From: an uncultured Veillonella sp.
GTDB lineage: Bacteria; Bacillota; Negativicutes; Veillonellales; Veillonellaceae
Reading direction: 5' to 3'
Assembly: GCA_900549845.1 (NCBI GenBank)
Contig: URPT01000034.1
Coordinates: 1-13,143 of the forward strand
DNA length: 13,143 bases
The stretch's first letter is position 1, and every line of letters begins with the position of its first letter. Made by a program: the position numbers and the translations under genes. Shown here piece by piece: positions 1-5,904 of this stretch. The notes beneath the pieces are model-generated. The model did no database searches. It was not told the origin of the DNA and worked only from the letters and a program-made list of their open reading frames with translations.

Positions 1-786
1 CGTAATCGGCCCAAGCGCATCTAACTCCTTTTGAGCCATTTCAGCTGCTTGCGGAGTTTCTTTAATTTCAGGTGGATAGATTTTATAAATAAACCAAGGC
101 ATCAAAATCATACAAATCACACCAGGAATGACACCTGCTTGGAACCATTCCCACCATGAAATATCATAGCCAAATAATTTTGCACCTAAGGATGTAATCA
201 ATAAGTTACCACTGCAAGCAGTTAAGAAGATTGTTACAGTAATGGTGTTTATCGTATGAGCCGTGGTCATCAAGTACGCCCCAATACGACGTGCCGTACT
301 ACCATTTGGCTCAGAATCAAAGGCTAACGAAATGTTTTGTACAATTGGGAAAATAATACCGCCCCCACGAGCCGTATTAGATGGCGTGGCAGGAGAAATA
401 ATAAGATCCGTACAAGCCAATGCATAAGCTAACTTTAAGGAACTAGTACCAAAGGAGCGAATCAAAGTATACGCGATACGCTTACCAAGGCCAGAATTAA
501 TAATGCCTCTAGAAAAGAATACAGCTGCTACGATAAGCCATACATTGGCTTCAGCGTAACCACCTAATGCTTGCACCATGGTAATAGAATTTGTTGCTAC
601 TGCCGCAACAATACCAAAGAGTGCCATAATACCTGTTGGCCAAGGTCGTAAAATAAAACCTACAATTGTAGCCGTGAAGATAGCTAATAAATGCCATCCT
701 TCAGGCTTAATCACCTCCGTATGAGGCAAGAACCAAATCACAAGTCCTACCAGTACCGTCAGTGCGGCGCGTGTAAAGGTATTCAT
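1..786 (-). CDS. DASS-family (SLC13-like) dicarboxylate/anion transporter, 3' end outside window
   Basis: My own reading of the reverse strand gives an uninterrupted frame of 262 codons from ATG at 786 to the window edge, so the C-terminal part is missing. The start is supported by GGAGG at 791-795. The protein is very hydrophobic from residue 8 on, with several membrane spans. It carries the family's signature T-P-S-N-T-A-R-G-G-G near residue 135, the SNT-type substrate/cation-binding hairpin of divalent anion transporters such as CitT, TtdT and plant-type 2-oxoglutarate/malate translocators. Likely role: inner-membrane exchange or symport of C4-dicarboxylates (succinate, malate, tartrate) or citrate; substrate cannot be fixed from sequence. 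It sits upstream of no visible partner here, but a class I fumarase operon lies about 8 kb away. A palindrome overlaps its probable -10 element, suggesting a specific repressor. Family call is confident, substrate is not. Confidence 0.88.
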   Translation of the reverse strand, partial: MNTFTRAALTVLVGLVIWFLPHTEVIKPEGWHLLAIFTATIVGFILRPWPTGIMALFGIVAAVATNSITMVQALGGYAEANVWLIVAAVFFSRGIINSGLGKRIAYTLIRSFGTSSLKLAYALACTDLIISPATPSNTARGGGIIFPIVQNISLAFDSEPNGSTARRIGAYLMTTAHTINTITVTIFLTACSGNLLITSLGAKLFGYDISWWEWFQAGVIPGVICMILMPWFIYKIYPPEIKETPQAAEMAQKELDALGPIT

Positions 787-811
787 AGAACCTCCCTATC
801 AAACTACACAT

Positions 812-834
812 ATCAACAGTTACTGTTGATTATA
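812..834 (-). promoter_or_regulatory. Probable -10 element with overlapping palindromic operator of the DASS transporter
   Basis: On the reverse strand TATAAT lies at 834-829 and runs directly into the perfect inverted repeat ATCAACAG-TTA-CTGTTGAT (812-830). No good -35 is visible; that position falls inside the terminator hairpin of the upstream cupin gene. A site overlapping -10 and the start point is a typical repressor position. The regulator is unknown. Confidence 0.45.
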
Positions 835-873
835 AAAAACTATATGGCGGTCATTACACATAACCGCCATATA
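833..873 (-). terminator. Intrinsic terminator of the cupin gene
   Basis: Perfect 11-bp stem (863-873 with 841-851: TATATGGCGGT and its complement) around an 11-base loop, followed on the reverse strand by GTTTTTTATAATC. It begins 3 bases after the cupin stop codon. Confidence 0.85.
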
Positions 874-875
874 AA

Positions 876-1319
876 TTAGCAACTTTCCAAAAATTCTTTA
901 ATCTTTGGATTAGAGCGCAATGTATCCATCTCTTCAGGGGTTAATAATTTTACCTTGTCCCGATCTTGGTTAACTAAGCAAAGGAACCCGATATAATCTC
1001 CTTTATTAGCCCGGAATTGATGTATCGTTTTACCTGGAATTTCAATAAAATCACCAGCTTCTACATCATGGATTTCATCGCCTAACAATACTTGTCCCTT
1101 ACCACGGAATATCATAACCATATGTGTATGTTCATGATATTCTAGTGTAGAATATCCACCTGGTAAACATTCAAAATAGCGAAATTGACATGGAATATCA
1201 TAGGCTCCATCGTATAAAACTTGACGTGTTACATCTTTAAAAGGACTACCATCTTGTTTGTATACCAAGGTATCAACGCCATCCCACTTGAAATTTTTAG
1301 CATCAAACTTGCGTATCAT
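876..1319 (-). CDS. Small single-domain cupin protein
   Basis: 147 residues, one conserved beta-barrel (cupin_2) domain. The first cupin motif is at residues 55-75, with the metal-type histidines H62-E-H64-T-H66; the usual downstream Glu of HxH(x)3-4E is not obvious, a hydrophobic residue standing in its place. The second motif is G89-D-F-I-E-I-P-G followed by H100. Such proteins bind a metal ion or small ligand and act as enzymes (isomerase, dioxygenase) or sensors; nothing here decides which, so no specific function is assigned. The ATG at 1319 follows AGAGGT at a suitable distance. The gene lies between two terminators, but I found no convincing promoter in the 66 bases before it, so part of its expression may be read-through from the copper-chaperone operon. 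Confidence 0.82.
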   Translation of the reverse strand: MIRKFDAKNFKWDGVDTLVYKQDGSPFKDVTRQVLYDGAYDIPCQFRYFECLPGGYSTLEYHEHTHMVMIFRGKGQVLLGDEIHDVEAGDFIEIPGKTIHQFRANKGDYIGFLCLVNQDRDKVKLLTPEEMDTLRSNPKIKEFLESC

Positions 1320-1336
1320 CTTATTACCTCTTTATA

Positions 1337-1373
1337 GAAAAAGGCTGCATCGAAACAATGTTTCAATACAGCC
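1337..1373 (-). terminator. Intrinsic terminator of the pgl-tatA-chaperone operon
   Basis: 14-bp stem (1360-1373 with 1343-1356, loop 1357-1359). Two positions that are mismatched on the + strand become G-U pairs on the reverse strand, so the hairpin is designed for leftward RNA. The stem is followed by TTTTTC. Confidence 0.85.
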
Positions 1374-1385
1374 CTATGGGTTCGA

Positions 1386-1694
1386 TTATTTGAAGAAACG
1401 TTTCAATGTTCCTAGTAAACCATGACTATGTTTTTGTACACCATCTGCAACGCCATCTACTTCAAAGCCTGTACGTTCAATAGCTTTTGTAATGACTTCT
1501 ACAGACACTTTATTTGGGTCAAAAGAAACAGTCGCTGTTTTTTCTGGCAAATCAACCTCTGCGCTCAAAACGCCAGGTAAGCCAAGGGACGCCCCCTCTA
1601 CAGTTTCTTTACAGTTATTGCACATCATACCAGGTACAGTAAATACCTTTGTTACAACGCCATTATCTTCACCGCAACCACAATCTTTGCACAT
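1386..1694 (-). CDS. Heavy-metal-associated (HMA) domain protein, probable copper chaperone
   Basis: 102 residues. The core (about 15-82) is an HMA/Atx1-like ferredoxin fold with the metal motif G22-M-M-C25-N-N-C28, the two cysteines that bind Cu(I) or a similar soft metal, and the late G-F-E-V strand typical of the family. It is longer than the usual 65-70 residues: the N-terminus adds three more cysteines (C2, C5, C7 in a CxxCxC pattern) and the C-terminus adds a K-H-S-H stretch and a basic amphipathic tail ending R-F-F-K. The extra Cys/His could be a second metal site; this is inference. Start ATG at 1694 follows a perfect AGGAGG. It begins 14 bases after tatA and ends 13 bases before a terminator, so it is the last gene of the pgl-tatA unit. 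No copper ATPase or CsoR/CopY repressor is visible nearby. Confidence 0.88.
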   Translation of the reverse strand: MCKDCGCGEDNGVVTKVFTVPGMMCNNCKETVEGASLGLPGVLSAEVDLPEKTATVSFDPNKVSVEVITKAIERTGFEVDGVADGVQKHSHGLLGTLKRFFK

Positions 1695-1708
1695 AGTGAT
1701 ACCTCCTA

Positions 1709-1951
1709 TTAATCGTTAGCTTCTTTATGTTTATCGTCGTTTTTAGCCCCTGCTGTTACGTCGATAGTAGTCGCCTTTTTAACGGCTTCTTTCGTTTCAT
1801 CAACAGCTTTTTTAGGGCCGGAAATAGCATCTTTGAATTCATTGATGCCCTTGCCAATAGCTTTACCTACTTCAGGTAATTTACCAGGTCCGAAGATAAC
1901 TAAAGCGATCACTAATATAACTATTAATTCAGGTGTTCCTATAGATCCCAT
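1709..1951 (-). CDS. tatA: Sec-independent protein translocase subunit TatA/TatE family
   Basis: 80 residues with the complete TatA layout: short N-terminus, a single membrane helix at about 7-20, the F20-G-P hinge, an amphipathic helix at about 26-43 (L-P-E-V-G-K-A-I-G-K), and a charged, Lys/Glu/Asp-rich cytoplasmic tail. TatA oligomers form the pore-like component that moves folded, twin-arginine proteins across the cytoplasmic membrane together with TatC. No tatC is adjacent; either it is encoded elsewhere or is outside the window. The start is supported by AAGGAG seven bases upstream of ATG at 1951. Gaps of 36 bases to pgl and 14 bases to the HMA gene, without a terminator, indicate cotranscription. 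Confidence 0.93.
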   Translation of the reverse strand: MGSIGTPELIVILVIALVIFGPGKLPEVGKAIGKGINEFKDAISGPKKAVDETKEAVKKATTIDVTAGAKNDDKHKEAND

Positions 1952-1987
1952 ATATATCTCCTTTATATTTACTAAAACTTACATCTT

Positions 1988-2743
1988 TTAGTGTACATCA
2001 TTATAGGCCGCCTTGTCCACATACCAGGTTACAGCCTCTTGTGAAAGTACAGCACCAGGCAATGTACGGCCAATGCGTTTTTCCCACGTTAAATCCTCGT
2101 AATCTTCGCGTTGGTATAATACCTTTGTCAATGCAGTTCGCTTGCTTTCACCAGTCACAGTAAACCAGACAGCATCAGATTTTGCAAGGAAAGAAAATGT
2201 CATAGAAATGCGTTCCCATACCTTGCCATCTTCAACGGCCACTACCTCTTGATCAGCTACACGCAGTGCGTGAGAGCCTGCAAATAATCCCGCCGTATGA
2301 CCATCCTCGCCTAGATCAAGCAACGCTAAATCAAGACCAGATTTCTTACACGCCTTGAGGACATTGCGAACCTCTTTTTCATATTCTTCAGCCGCTTCAT
2401 GTACGGTTTTAGAATCCGTATTAATTGGCAAGAAATGAGCAGCCCCCTTTGCCTTGCATAGCAAATGAGGTTTTACGCGATTGAAGTAATTATCCTCATG
2501 CGTTTGTGGCAAGAATCGCTCATCAGTCCATAAGAAGAATATACGTTCCCAATTAAGGCGCTCAATATATTCAGGAGAGTTAAGTAATTCTAACAAACCA
2601 TTTACAACAGTACCCCCAGTAATACCAACGATGCACGTTTCAGTACGGCTAATTTCATCATTGGTAAAATCAATAAAATCCTCCGCCAATGCTTGGACTA
2701 CATCACTAGGACCGTCATAACATTTAATTGTATCTTGAGCCAT
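1988..2743 (-). CDS. pgl: 6-phosphogluconolactonase
   Basis: 251 residues, usual length for the DevB/Pgl type of the glucosamine-6-phosphate isomerase superfamily. Recognisable motifs in order: phosphate loop region T-G-G-T at 42-45 (canonical S-G-G-S/T), W72-T-D-E-R-F-L-P, D143-L-G-E-D-G-H-T-A-G-L-F with the catalytic His of the GxDGHxAS/GLFP motif, and R178-I-S-M-T-F. It hydrolyses 6-phosphogluconolactone to 6-phosphogluconate in the oxidative pentose phosphate pathway, in the cytoplasm. Glucose-6-phosphate and 6-phosphogluconate dehydrogenases are not in the window. It is the first gene of a unit continuing into tatA and an HMA protein, an unusual combination. A short inverted repeat (ACTAAAA/TTTTAGT, 1971-1992) spans its stop codon. 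Start at ATG 2743 follows AGGAGG. Confidence 0.93.
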   Translation of the reverse strand: MAQDTIKCYDGPSDVVQALAEDFIDFTNDEISRTETCIVGITGGTVVNGLLELLNSPEYIERLNWERIFFLWTDERFLPQTHEDNYFNRVKPHLLCKAKGAAHFLPINTDSKTVHEAAEEYEKEVRNVLKACKKSGLDLALLDLGEDGHTAGLFAGSHALRVADQEVVAVEDGKVWERISMTFSFLAKSDAVWFTVTGESKRTALTKVLYQREDYEDLTWEKRIGRTLPGAVLSQEAVTWYVDKAAYNDVH

Positions 2744-2767
2744 GTAATAATGACCTCCTAAAACTAT

Positions 2768-2785
2768 TATAATAGTACTATTATA
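2768..2785 (-). promoter_or_regulatory. -10 element inside an 18-bp perfect palindrome upstream of pgl
   Basis: The sequence TATAATAGTACTATTATA is its own reverse complement and contains TATAAT on the reverse strand at 2785-2780. A second overlapping palindrome, CTATTATAATAG, is at 2764-2775 and holds another TATAAT (2771-2766). The -35 match (TTTCAT at 17 bases) is poor. The arrangement suggests a repressor or AT-rich operator controlling the pgl-tatA-HMA unit. The pattern loosely resembles Fur/PerR-family boxes, but this is only a visual impression. Confidence 0.45.
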
Positions 2786-2808
2786 TACACTTTTGCTTTT
2801 TTATGAAA

Positions 2809-2849
2809 GCAAAAACCGATGTAACTCAATATATAGAGCCACATCGGTT
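2809..2849 (-). terminator. Intrinsic terminator of the crotonase gene
   Basis: Outer 9-bp stem AACCGATGT (2841-2849 with 2814-2822), extended on the reverse strand by five more pairs, including two G-U. The RNA then reads GGTTTTTGC. It lies 65 bases beyond the crotonase stop codon and directly upstream of the pgl promoter region. Confidence 0.8.
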
Positions 2850-2913
2850 CGAATTATATTAGTAACTGCTTATAAAATACATGATATTTCAAAGAATTAC
2901 AAGAGAATAATTA

Positions 2914-3705
2914 TTATTTTTGACCAAATTTAGGACGACGACGTTCTGTGAAAGCTCGTACACCTTCTTTAAAATCTTCGGAAAGTCCTAAAGAGCATTG
3001 ATTTTCTACTTCAAACTTCTTGTACTCTTCCCAGCCAGCTAAGAAACTATTCCACATCATTTCCTTCATAACGCGGTAAGATTGTGCAGGACCTTTAGCT
3101 AACTTCTCTACAAGACGTCTTGTAGCCGTTTCTAAATCTTCTAATTCACAAACTTTATATACAAAGCCAAGTTCTTTACCTTTTTCAGCAGATACGGCTT
3201 CGCCAGTCATAACGATATGCATAGCACGGTTCATGCCAATGGATCGAGTCAACAAGAACAAACCACCTGCATCTGGAGCAAGACCTACGTTTACGAAAGC
3301 TTGGATAAAGCGTACATTGTTAGCTGCTACAACAAAGTCTGCAGCTAGCGCCATGTTGAACGCCGCACCTGCTGCAGCACCTTGAAGGCTCATGATAACA
3401 GGTTTAGGTAAGCGTTTCATAGCCATAGAAATTTGAGCTACGAGCTCAACGATTTCAAACAAAGACTCTGTATCACCATCGTTTACAGCGCGTTCCATTT
3501 CTGTTAAATCACCGCCAGCAGAGAATACCTTGCCTTCAGCATTGATGAGCAATGCACGAACACTTTCATCGTTGTGTGCTTTATCTAAAACCTCAAGGAT
3601 CTCCTTGCACATCTCGATATTAAAACCATTCGCCACTGTAGGACGATTAAATGTCAACGTACCAATGCCGTTGTCCACTACGTATTGAATTGTATTATAA
3701 ATCAT
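2914..3705 (-). CDS. Enoyl-CoA hydratase/isomerase (crotonase) family protein, isomerase-like active site
   Basis: 263 residues, full crotonase fold. The oxyanion hole is formed by F61-S-A-G-G-D66 and the segment G109-A-A-A-G113; the C-terminus has the usual S-E-D-F-K-E-G-V-R-A-F and R-R-P-K-F. By my alignment to rat enoyl-CoA hydratase the two catalytic glutamates of hydratases (Glu144, Glu164) correspond to N117 and F137, while an Asp is present at 145 in G-L-A-P-D-A-G-G. That Asp is characteristic of PaaG/enoyl-CoA isomerase-type members, so a double-bond isomerase or other CoA-ester reaction is more likely than plain hydration; the substrate is unknown. The gene stands alone between a terminator and the rpsI terminator, with its own strong promoter, and no other beta-oxidation gene is present. 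ATG at 3705 follows AGGAGA. Confidence 0.85.
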   Translation of the reverse strand: MIYNTIQYVVDNGIGTLTFNRPTVANGFNIEMCKEILEVLDKAHNDESVRALLINAEGKVFSAGGDLTEMERAVNDGDTESLFEIVELVAQISMAMKRLPKPVIMSLQGAAAGAAFNMALAADFVVAANNVRFIQAFVNVGLAPDAGGLFLLTRSIGMNRAMHIVMTGEAVSAEKGKELGFVYKVCELEDLETATRRLVEKLAKGPAQSYRVMKEMMWNSFLAGWEEYKKFEVENQCSLGLSEDFKEGVRAFTERRRPKFGQK

Positions 3706-3760
3706 ATGATTTCTCCTATATGAAAATCTATTTTCGAAAAAATTCGATTATTATATATCT

Positions 3761-3789
3761 ATTATAGGAGAATTAAATGTCCCTGTAAA
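3761..3789 (-). promoter_or_regulatory. Sigma-70-type promoter of the crotonase gene
   Basis: On the reverse strand TTTACA (3789-3784), 17-base spacer, TATAAT (3766-3761). This leaves a leader of roughly 50 bases containing the small inverted repeat GAAAAT-CT-ATTTTC at 3722-3735. Confidence 0.75.
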
Positions 3790-3898
3790 TGACAGAATTA
3801 TATAACCCAATAAATTCAAAATAATACTGTTATCCCATAAAGCAAAAGCTAAAATAAGCCCTAAACTAGAAGGTATAAGTTAGAAGCAGTCTATAATG

Positions 3899-3930
3899 CA
3901 AAAACACCTGCAGACATTGTCTGCAGGTGT
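3899..3930 (-). terminator. Intrinsic terminator of the rplM-rpsI operon
   Basis: Perfect 12-bp stem ACACCTGCAGAC (3919-3930 with 3904-3915) with a 3-base loop, followed on the reverse strand by TTTTTG. Located 20 bases after the rpsI stop. Confidence 0.9.
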
Positions 3931-3950
3931 AATAACCTGTATTCCAAATA

Positions 3951-4343
3951 TTAACGTTTGGAGAATTGGCTTGCTTTGCGGGCTTTTTTAAGACCGTATT
4001 TTTTACGTTCTTTCATACGTGGGTCACGAGTCAAGAAGCCAGCTTTTTTCAAAGATTGACGAAGTTCGCCATCTACGTCCAATAACGCACGGGAGATACC
4101 GTGACGAATTGCACCAGCTTGACCGGAAGGACCGCCACCAGCTACAGTTGCAATAACGTCGTATTGTTCAACTGTGTTAGTCAAATTCAAAGGTTGTTTT
4201 ACGATCAATTCCAAAGTTTGGCGACCGAAATAATCATTAAGTTCACGTTTGTTAACAGTGATTTTACCTGTGCCCGGTACCAGACGAACTCTAGCAACGG
4301 AAGATTTTCTACGACCAGTGCCGTAATATTGTGCTACTGCCAT
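3951..4343 (-). CDS. rpsI: 30S ribosomal protein S9
   Basis: 130 residues, normal length. The protein opens with the family's Y-Y-G-T-G-R-R-K-S-S-V-A-R-V-R and has the G-G-G-P-S-G-Q-A-G-A-I-R-H-G-I-S-R-A-L segment (about 88-106). It ends in the conserved, basic S-K-R tail, which reaches the P-site tRNA in the ribosome. It is the second gene of the widely conserved rplM-rpsI pair, 20 bases after rplM, with AGGGAGGA before its ATG. It is followed immediately by a terminator. Confidence 0.98.
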   Translation of the reverse strand: MAVAQYYGTGRRKSSVARVRLVPGTGKITVNKRELNDYFGRQTLELIVKQPLNLTNTVEQYDVIATVAGGGPSGQAGAIRHGISRALLDVDGELRQSLKKAGFLTRDPRMKERKKYGLKKARKASQFSKR

Positions 4344-4363
4344 TATATGTTCCTCCCTCTAGA

Positions 4364-4804
4364 TTATCGTACGGAAATTTCTAATACTTCTGGTTTTTGA
4401 GCTGCATGTGGATGCTCAGGACCAGCGTATACGTTTAATTTACGGTATTGTTGTGCACCCAATTTATTTTTTGGAAGCATACCACGAACTGCCATTTCAA
4501 CAACACGTTCAGGTTGTTTTTCAAGCATCATGGACAATTTAGTGAAACGGGAACCACCTGGGTAACCAGAGTGACGGAAGTATTCCTTTTGTTCCAATTT
4601 TTTACCAGTTACGCGAATTTTTTCTGCGTTTACAACGATCACATGGTCACCAGTGTCTACGTGTGGTGTGAAAGTTGGTTTATTTTTGCCCCGAAGAACT
4701 TTTGCAACTTCGGCAGCAAGGCGTCCTAAAGTTTTACCTTCAGCGTCAACAACATACCATTTCCGTTCGATTGTGTTCGGATTGGCCATAAATGTAGTTT
4801 TCAT
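4364..4804 (-). CDS. rplM: 50S ribosomal protein L13
   Basis: 146 residues, as in other Bacillota. Family landmarks are M-K-T-T at the N-terminus, R-K-W-Y-V-V-D-A, G-K-T-L-G-R-L-A, H-V-D-T-G-D-H-V-I-V-V-N-A, the G-M-L-P-K-N-K-L-G motif and H-P-H-A-A-Q-K-P-E near the C-terminus. L13 is an early 50S assembly protein binding 23S rRNA. The first ATG (4804) is chosen over the internal M6 because the M-K-T-T-F-M-A-N start is conserved and AGGAGG is correctly placed at 4812-4817. It heads the rplM-rpsI operon, driven by a near-perfect promoter at 4901-4929 with a leader of about 90 bases that may carry an L13-type autoregulatory structure. Confidence 0.98.
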   Translation of the reverse strand: MKTTFMANPNTIERKWYVVDAEGKTLGRLAAEVAKVLRGKNKPTFTPHVDTGDHVIVVNAEKIRVTGKKLEQKEYFRHSGYPGGSRFTKLSMMLEKQPERVVEMAVRGMLPKNKLGAQQYRKLNVYAGPEHPHAAQKPEVLEISVR

Positions 4805-4809
4805 GCTGC

Positions 4810-4894
4810 ATATCCTCCTAATAACGTCATAATTCTACCAAAATCAGCTTGTCCTTTGCTTCCGGGGCTAATGGAAACACGACTAAAGCTTACT
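4810..4894 (-). ncRNA. Candidate ribosomal protein leader (L13-leader-like) in the rplM 5' UTR
   Basis: The roughly 90-base untranslated leader can fold into an irregular hairpin: AGCTT (4890-4886) pairs with AAGCT (4850-4846), enclosing possible GTC/GAC and TTCC/GGAA helices capped by a loop rich in C. L13 leaders are known before rplM in Bacillota and allow feedback control by L13. I did not verify the consensus, so the assignment rests on position and partial pairing. Confidence 0.35.
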
Positions 4895-4900
4895 CAAAAT

Positions 4901-4929
4901 AGTATACAGATTTTGGTGTTCTATGTCAA
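4901..4929 (-). promoter_or_regulatory. Promoter of the rplM-rpsI operon
   Basis: Reverse strand: TTGACA (4929-4924), exactly 17 bases, TATACT (4906-4901). The consensus -35 and optimal spacing fit a strong, growth-rate-driven ribosomal promoter. Confidence 0.85.
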
Positions 4930-4975
4930 TTGTTTTTTGCACTGTTTTAGCCCTCTAACAGTGACATGTCATAAA

Positions 4976-5004
4976 GAAAAAACCACCCAATTCTGAGTGG
5001 TTTT
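4976..5004 (-). terminator. Intrinsic terminator of rpsD
   Basis: 10-bp stem (4995-5004 with 4979-4988) including one G-U pair on the reverse strand, 6-base loop, followed by a run of T residues ending in C. It begins 15 bases after the rpsD stop. Confidence 0.85.
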
Positions 5005-5019
5005 CCCATAAGCGCCAAA

Positions 5020-5607
5020 TTATTTGGAGTACAATTCGACGATAAGTGTTTCGTTAACTTCGATAGGAAGTTCTTCACGTTGAGGAAGACGAGTGAATGT
5101 AGCTTTGAAGCCTTCCAAGTCTTTTTCAATGTAAGGAAGTTCGAAAGAACGAAGTTCTTGGAAGTTAGTTTTGAACATTTCGTTGTCGCGGGAAGCTTCA
5201 CGAAGTTCAATAACGTCACCTGGTTTGCAGGAGTAGGATGGAATGTCTACACGACGACCATTTACCAAAATGTGGCCATGGTTTACCATTTGACGAGCTT
5301 GACGAATGGAGTTACCGAAGCCGATGCGATATACAAGGTTATCAAGACGTTGTTCCAAAAGGATCAACATGTTTTCACCTGTAACACCTTGCATTTTTTT
5401 CGCTTTATCATAATAGCGTACGAACTGGCGTTCTAGCAAGTTGTAGTAAGCTTTAACTTTTTGTTTTTCTAATAATTGTGTGCCATACTCAGACATTTTT
5501 TTCTGACGTTGGTCTTTTTTGACGCGATTCAAGGCTTTTGCGTGACCGAATACGTTCACACCAAAGCGACGACAAAGTTTGAATCGAGCCTCTCTTCTCG
5601 TTGCCAT
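5020..5607 (-). CDS. rpsD: 30S ribosomal protein S4
   Basis: 195 residues. The N-terminal S4 region contains R-F-K-L-C-R-R-F-G and S-E-Y-G-T-Q-L-L-E-K-Q-K; the S4 RNA-binding domain covers about 86-150 with R-Q-A-R-Q-M-V-N-H-G-H-I-L-V-N-G and V-D-I-P-S-Y; the C-terminus is the conserved F-T-R-L-P-Q-R-E-E-L-P followed by E-V-N-E-T-L-I-V-E. It lacks the clustered N-terminal cysteines of zinc-binding S4, so it is the zinc-independent (C-minus) form. S4 starts 16S folding in the 30S subunit and often represses its own mRNA. Here it stands alone, outside the large ribosomal clusters, as is common in Bacillota, with its own promoter and terminator. ATG 5607 follows GAGGTG. Confidence 0.98.
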   Translation of the reverse strand: MATRREARFKLCRRFGVNVFGHAKALNRVKKDQRQKKMSEYGTQLLEKQKVKAYYNLLERQFVRYYDKAKKMQGVTGENMLILLEQRLDNLVYRIGFGNSIRQARQMVNHGHILVNGRRVDIPSYSCKPGDVIELREASRDNEMFKTNFQELRSFELPYIEKDLEGFKATFTRLPQREELPIEVNETLIVELYSK

Positions 5608-5666
5608 GTGATTATCACCTCATAAGATTAATATAAACTTGTACCCACACATAATGGTACTCATGT

Positions 5667-5695
5667 ATAATATCATTTTCATTTACTTATGTCAA
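5667..5695 (-). promoter_or_regulatory. Promoter of rpsD
   Basis: Reverse strand: TTGACA (5695-5690), 17-base spacer, TATTAT (5672-5667). The leader of about 55 bases contains a possible short hairpin GTACC...GGTAC (5641-5660), a conceivable but unproven autoregulation site. Confidence 0.8.
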
Positions 5696-5837
5696 TTATT
5701 GATAATGGTGAAAGTCATTGAAATAAGTGCATAATAGCGAACTTATATTACACTTTTTTGCGATAATATTGCTCACTATATCGATTGTGCATGCTTCATC
5801 ATATTTTATAGATTTAGATGAAAAAACAATTATAGTA

Positions 5838-5846
5838 TGCTACAAT
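5838..5846 (+). promoter_or_regulatory. Extended -10 promoter of the LysR-type regulator gene
   Basis: TGC-TACAAT is an extended -10 (TGn plus TACAAT). The -35 position holds ATGAAA, a weak match. The remaining 5696-5837 stretch between the divergent rpsD and lysR promoters is AT-rich and contains no gene I can support. Confidence 0.45.
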
Positions 5847-5904
5847 ATTAGTAAGAAAGGTAATAGGTATCATTGGAGTTTTATGTCAATATTGGGGGAA
5901 TACT

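Noticed and set aside
691..879. 62-codon + strand frame across the transporter start
   Set aside because: It is antisense to the transporter N-terminus, its promoter and the cupin terminator, which account for the bases.
1320..1342. A promoter for the cupin gene (TTGTTT, 16 bases, TATAAA)
   Set aside because: The start point would fall on the ribosome binding site, leaving no usable leader, and the -35 lies within the terminator stem.
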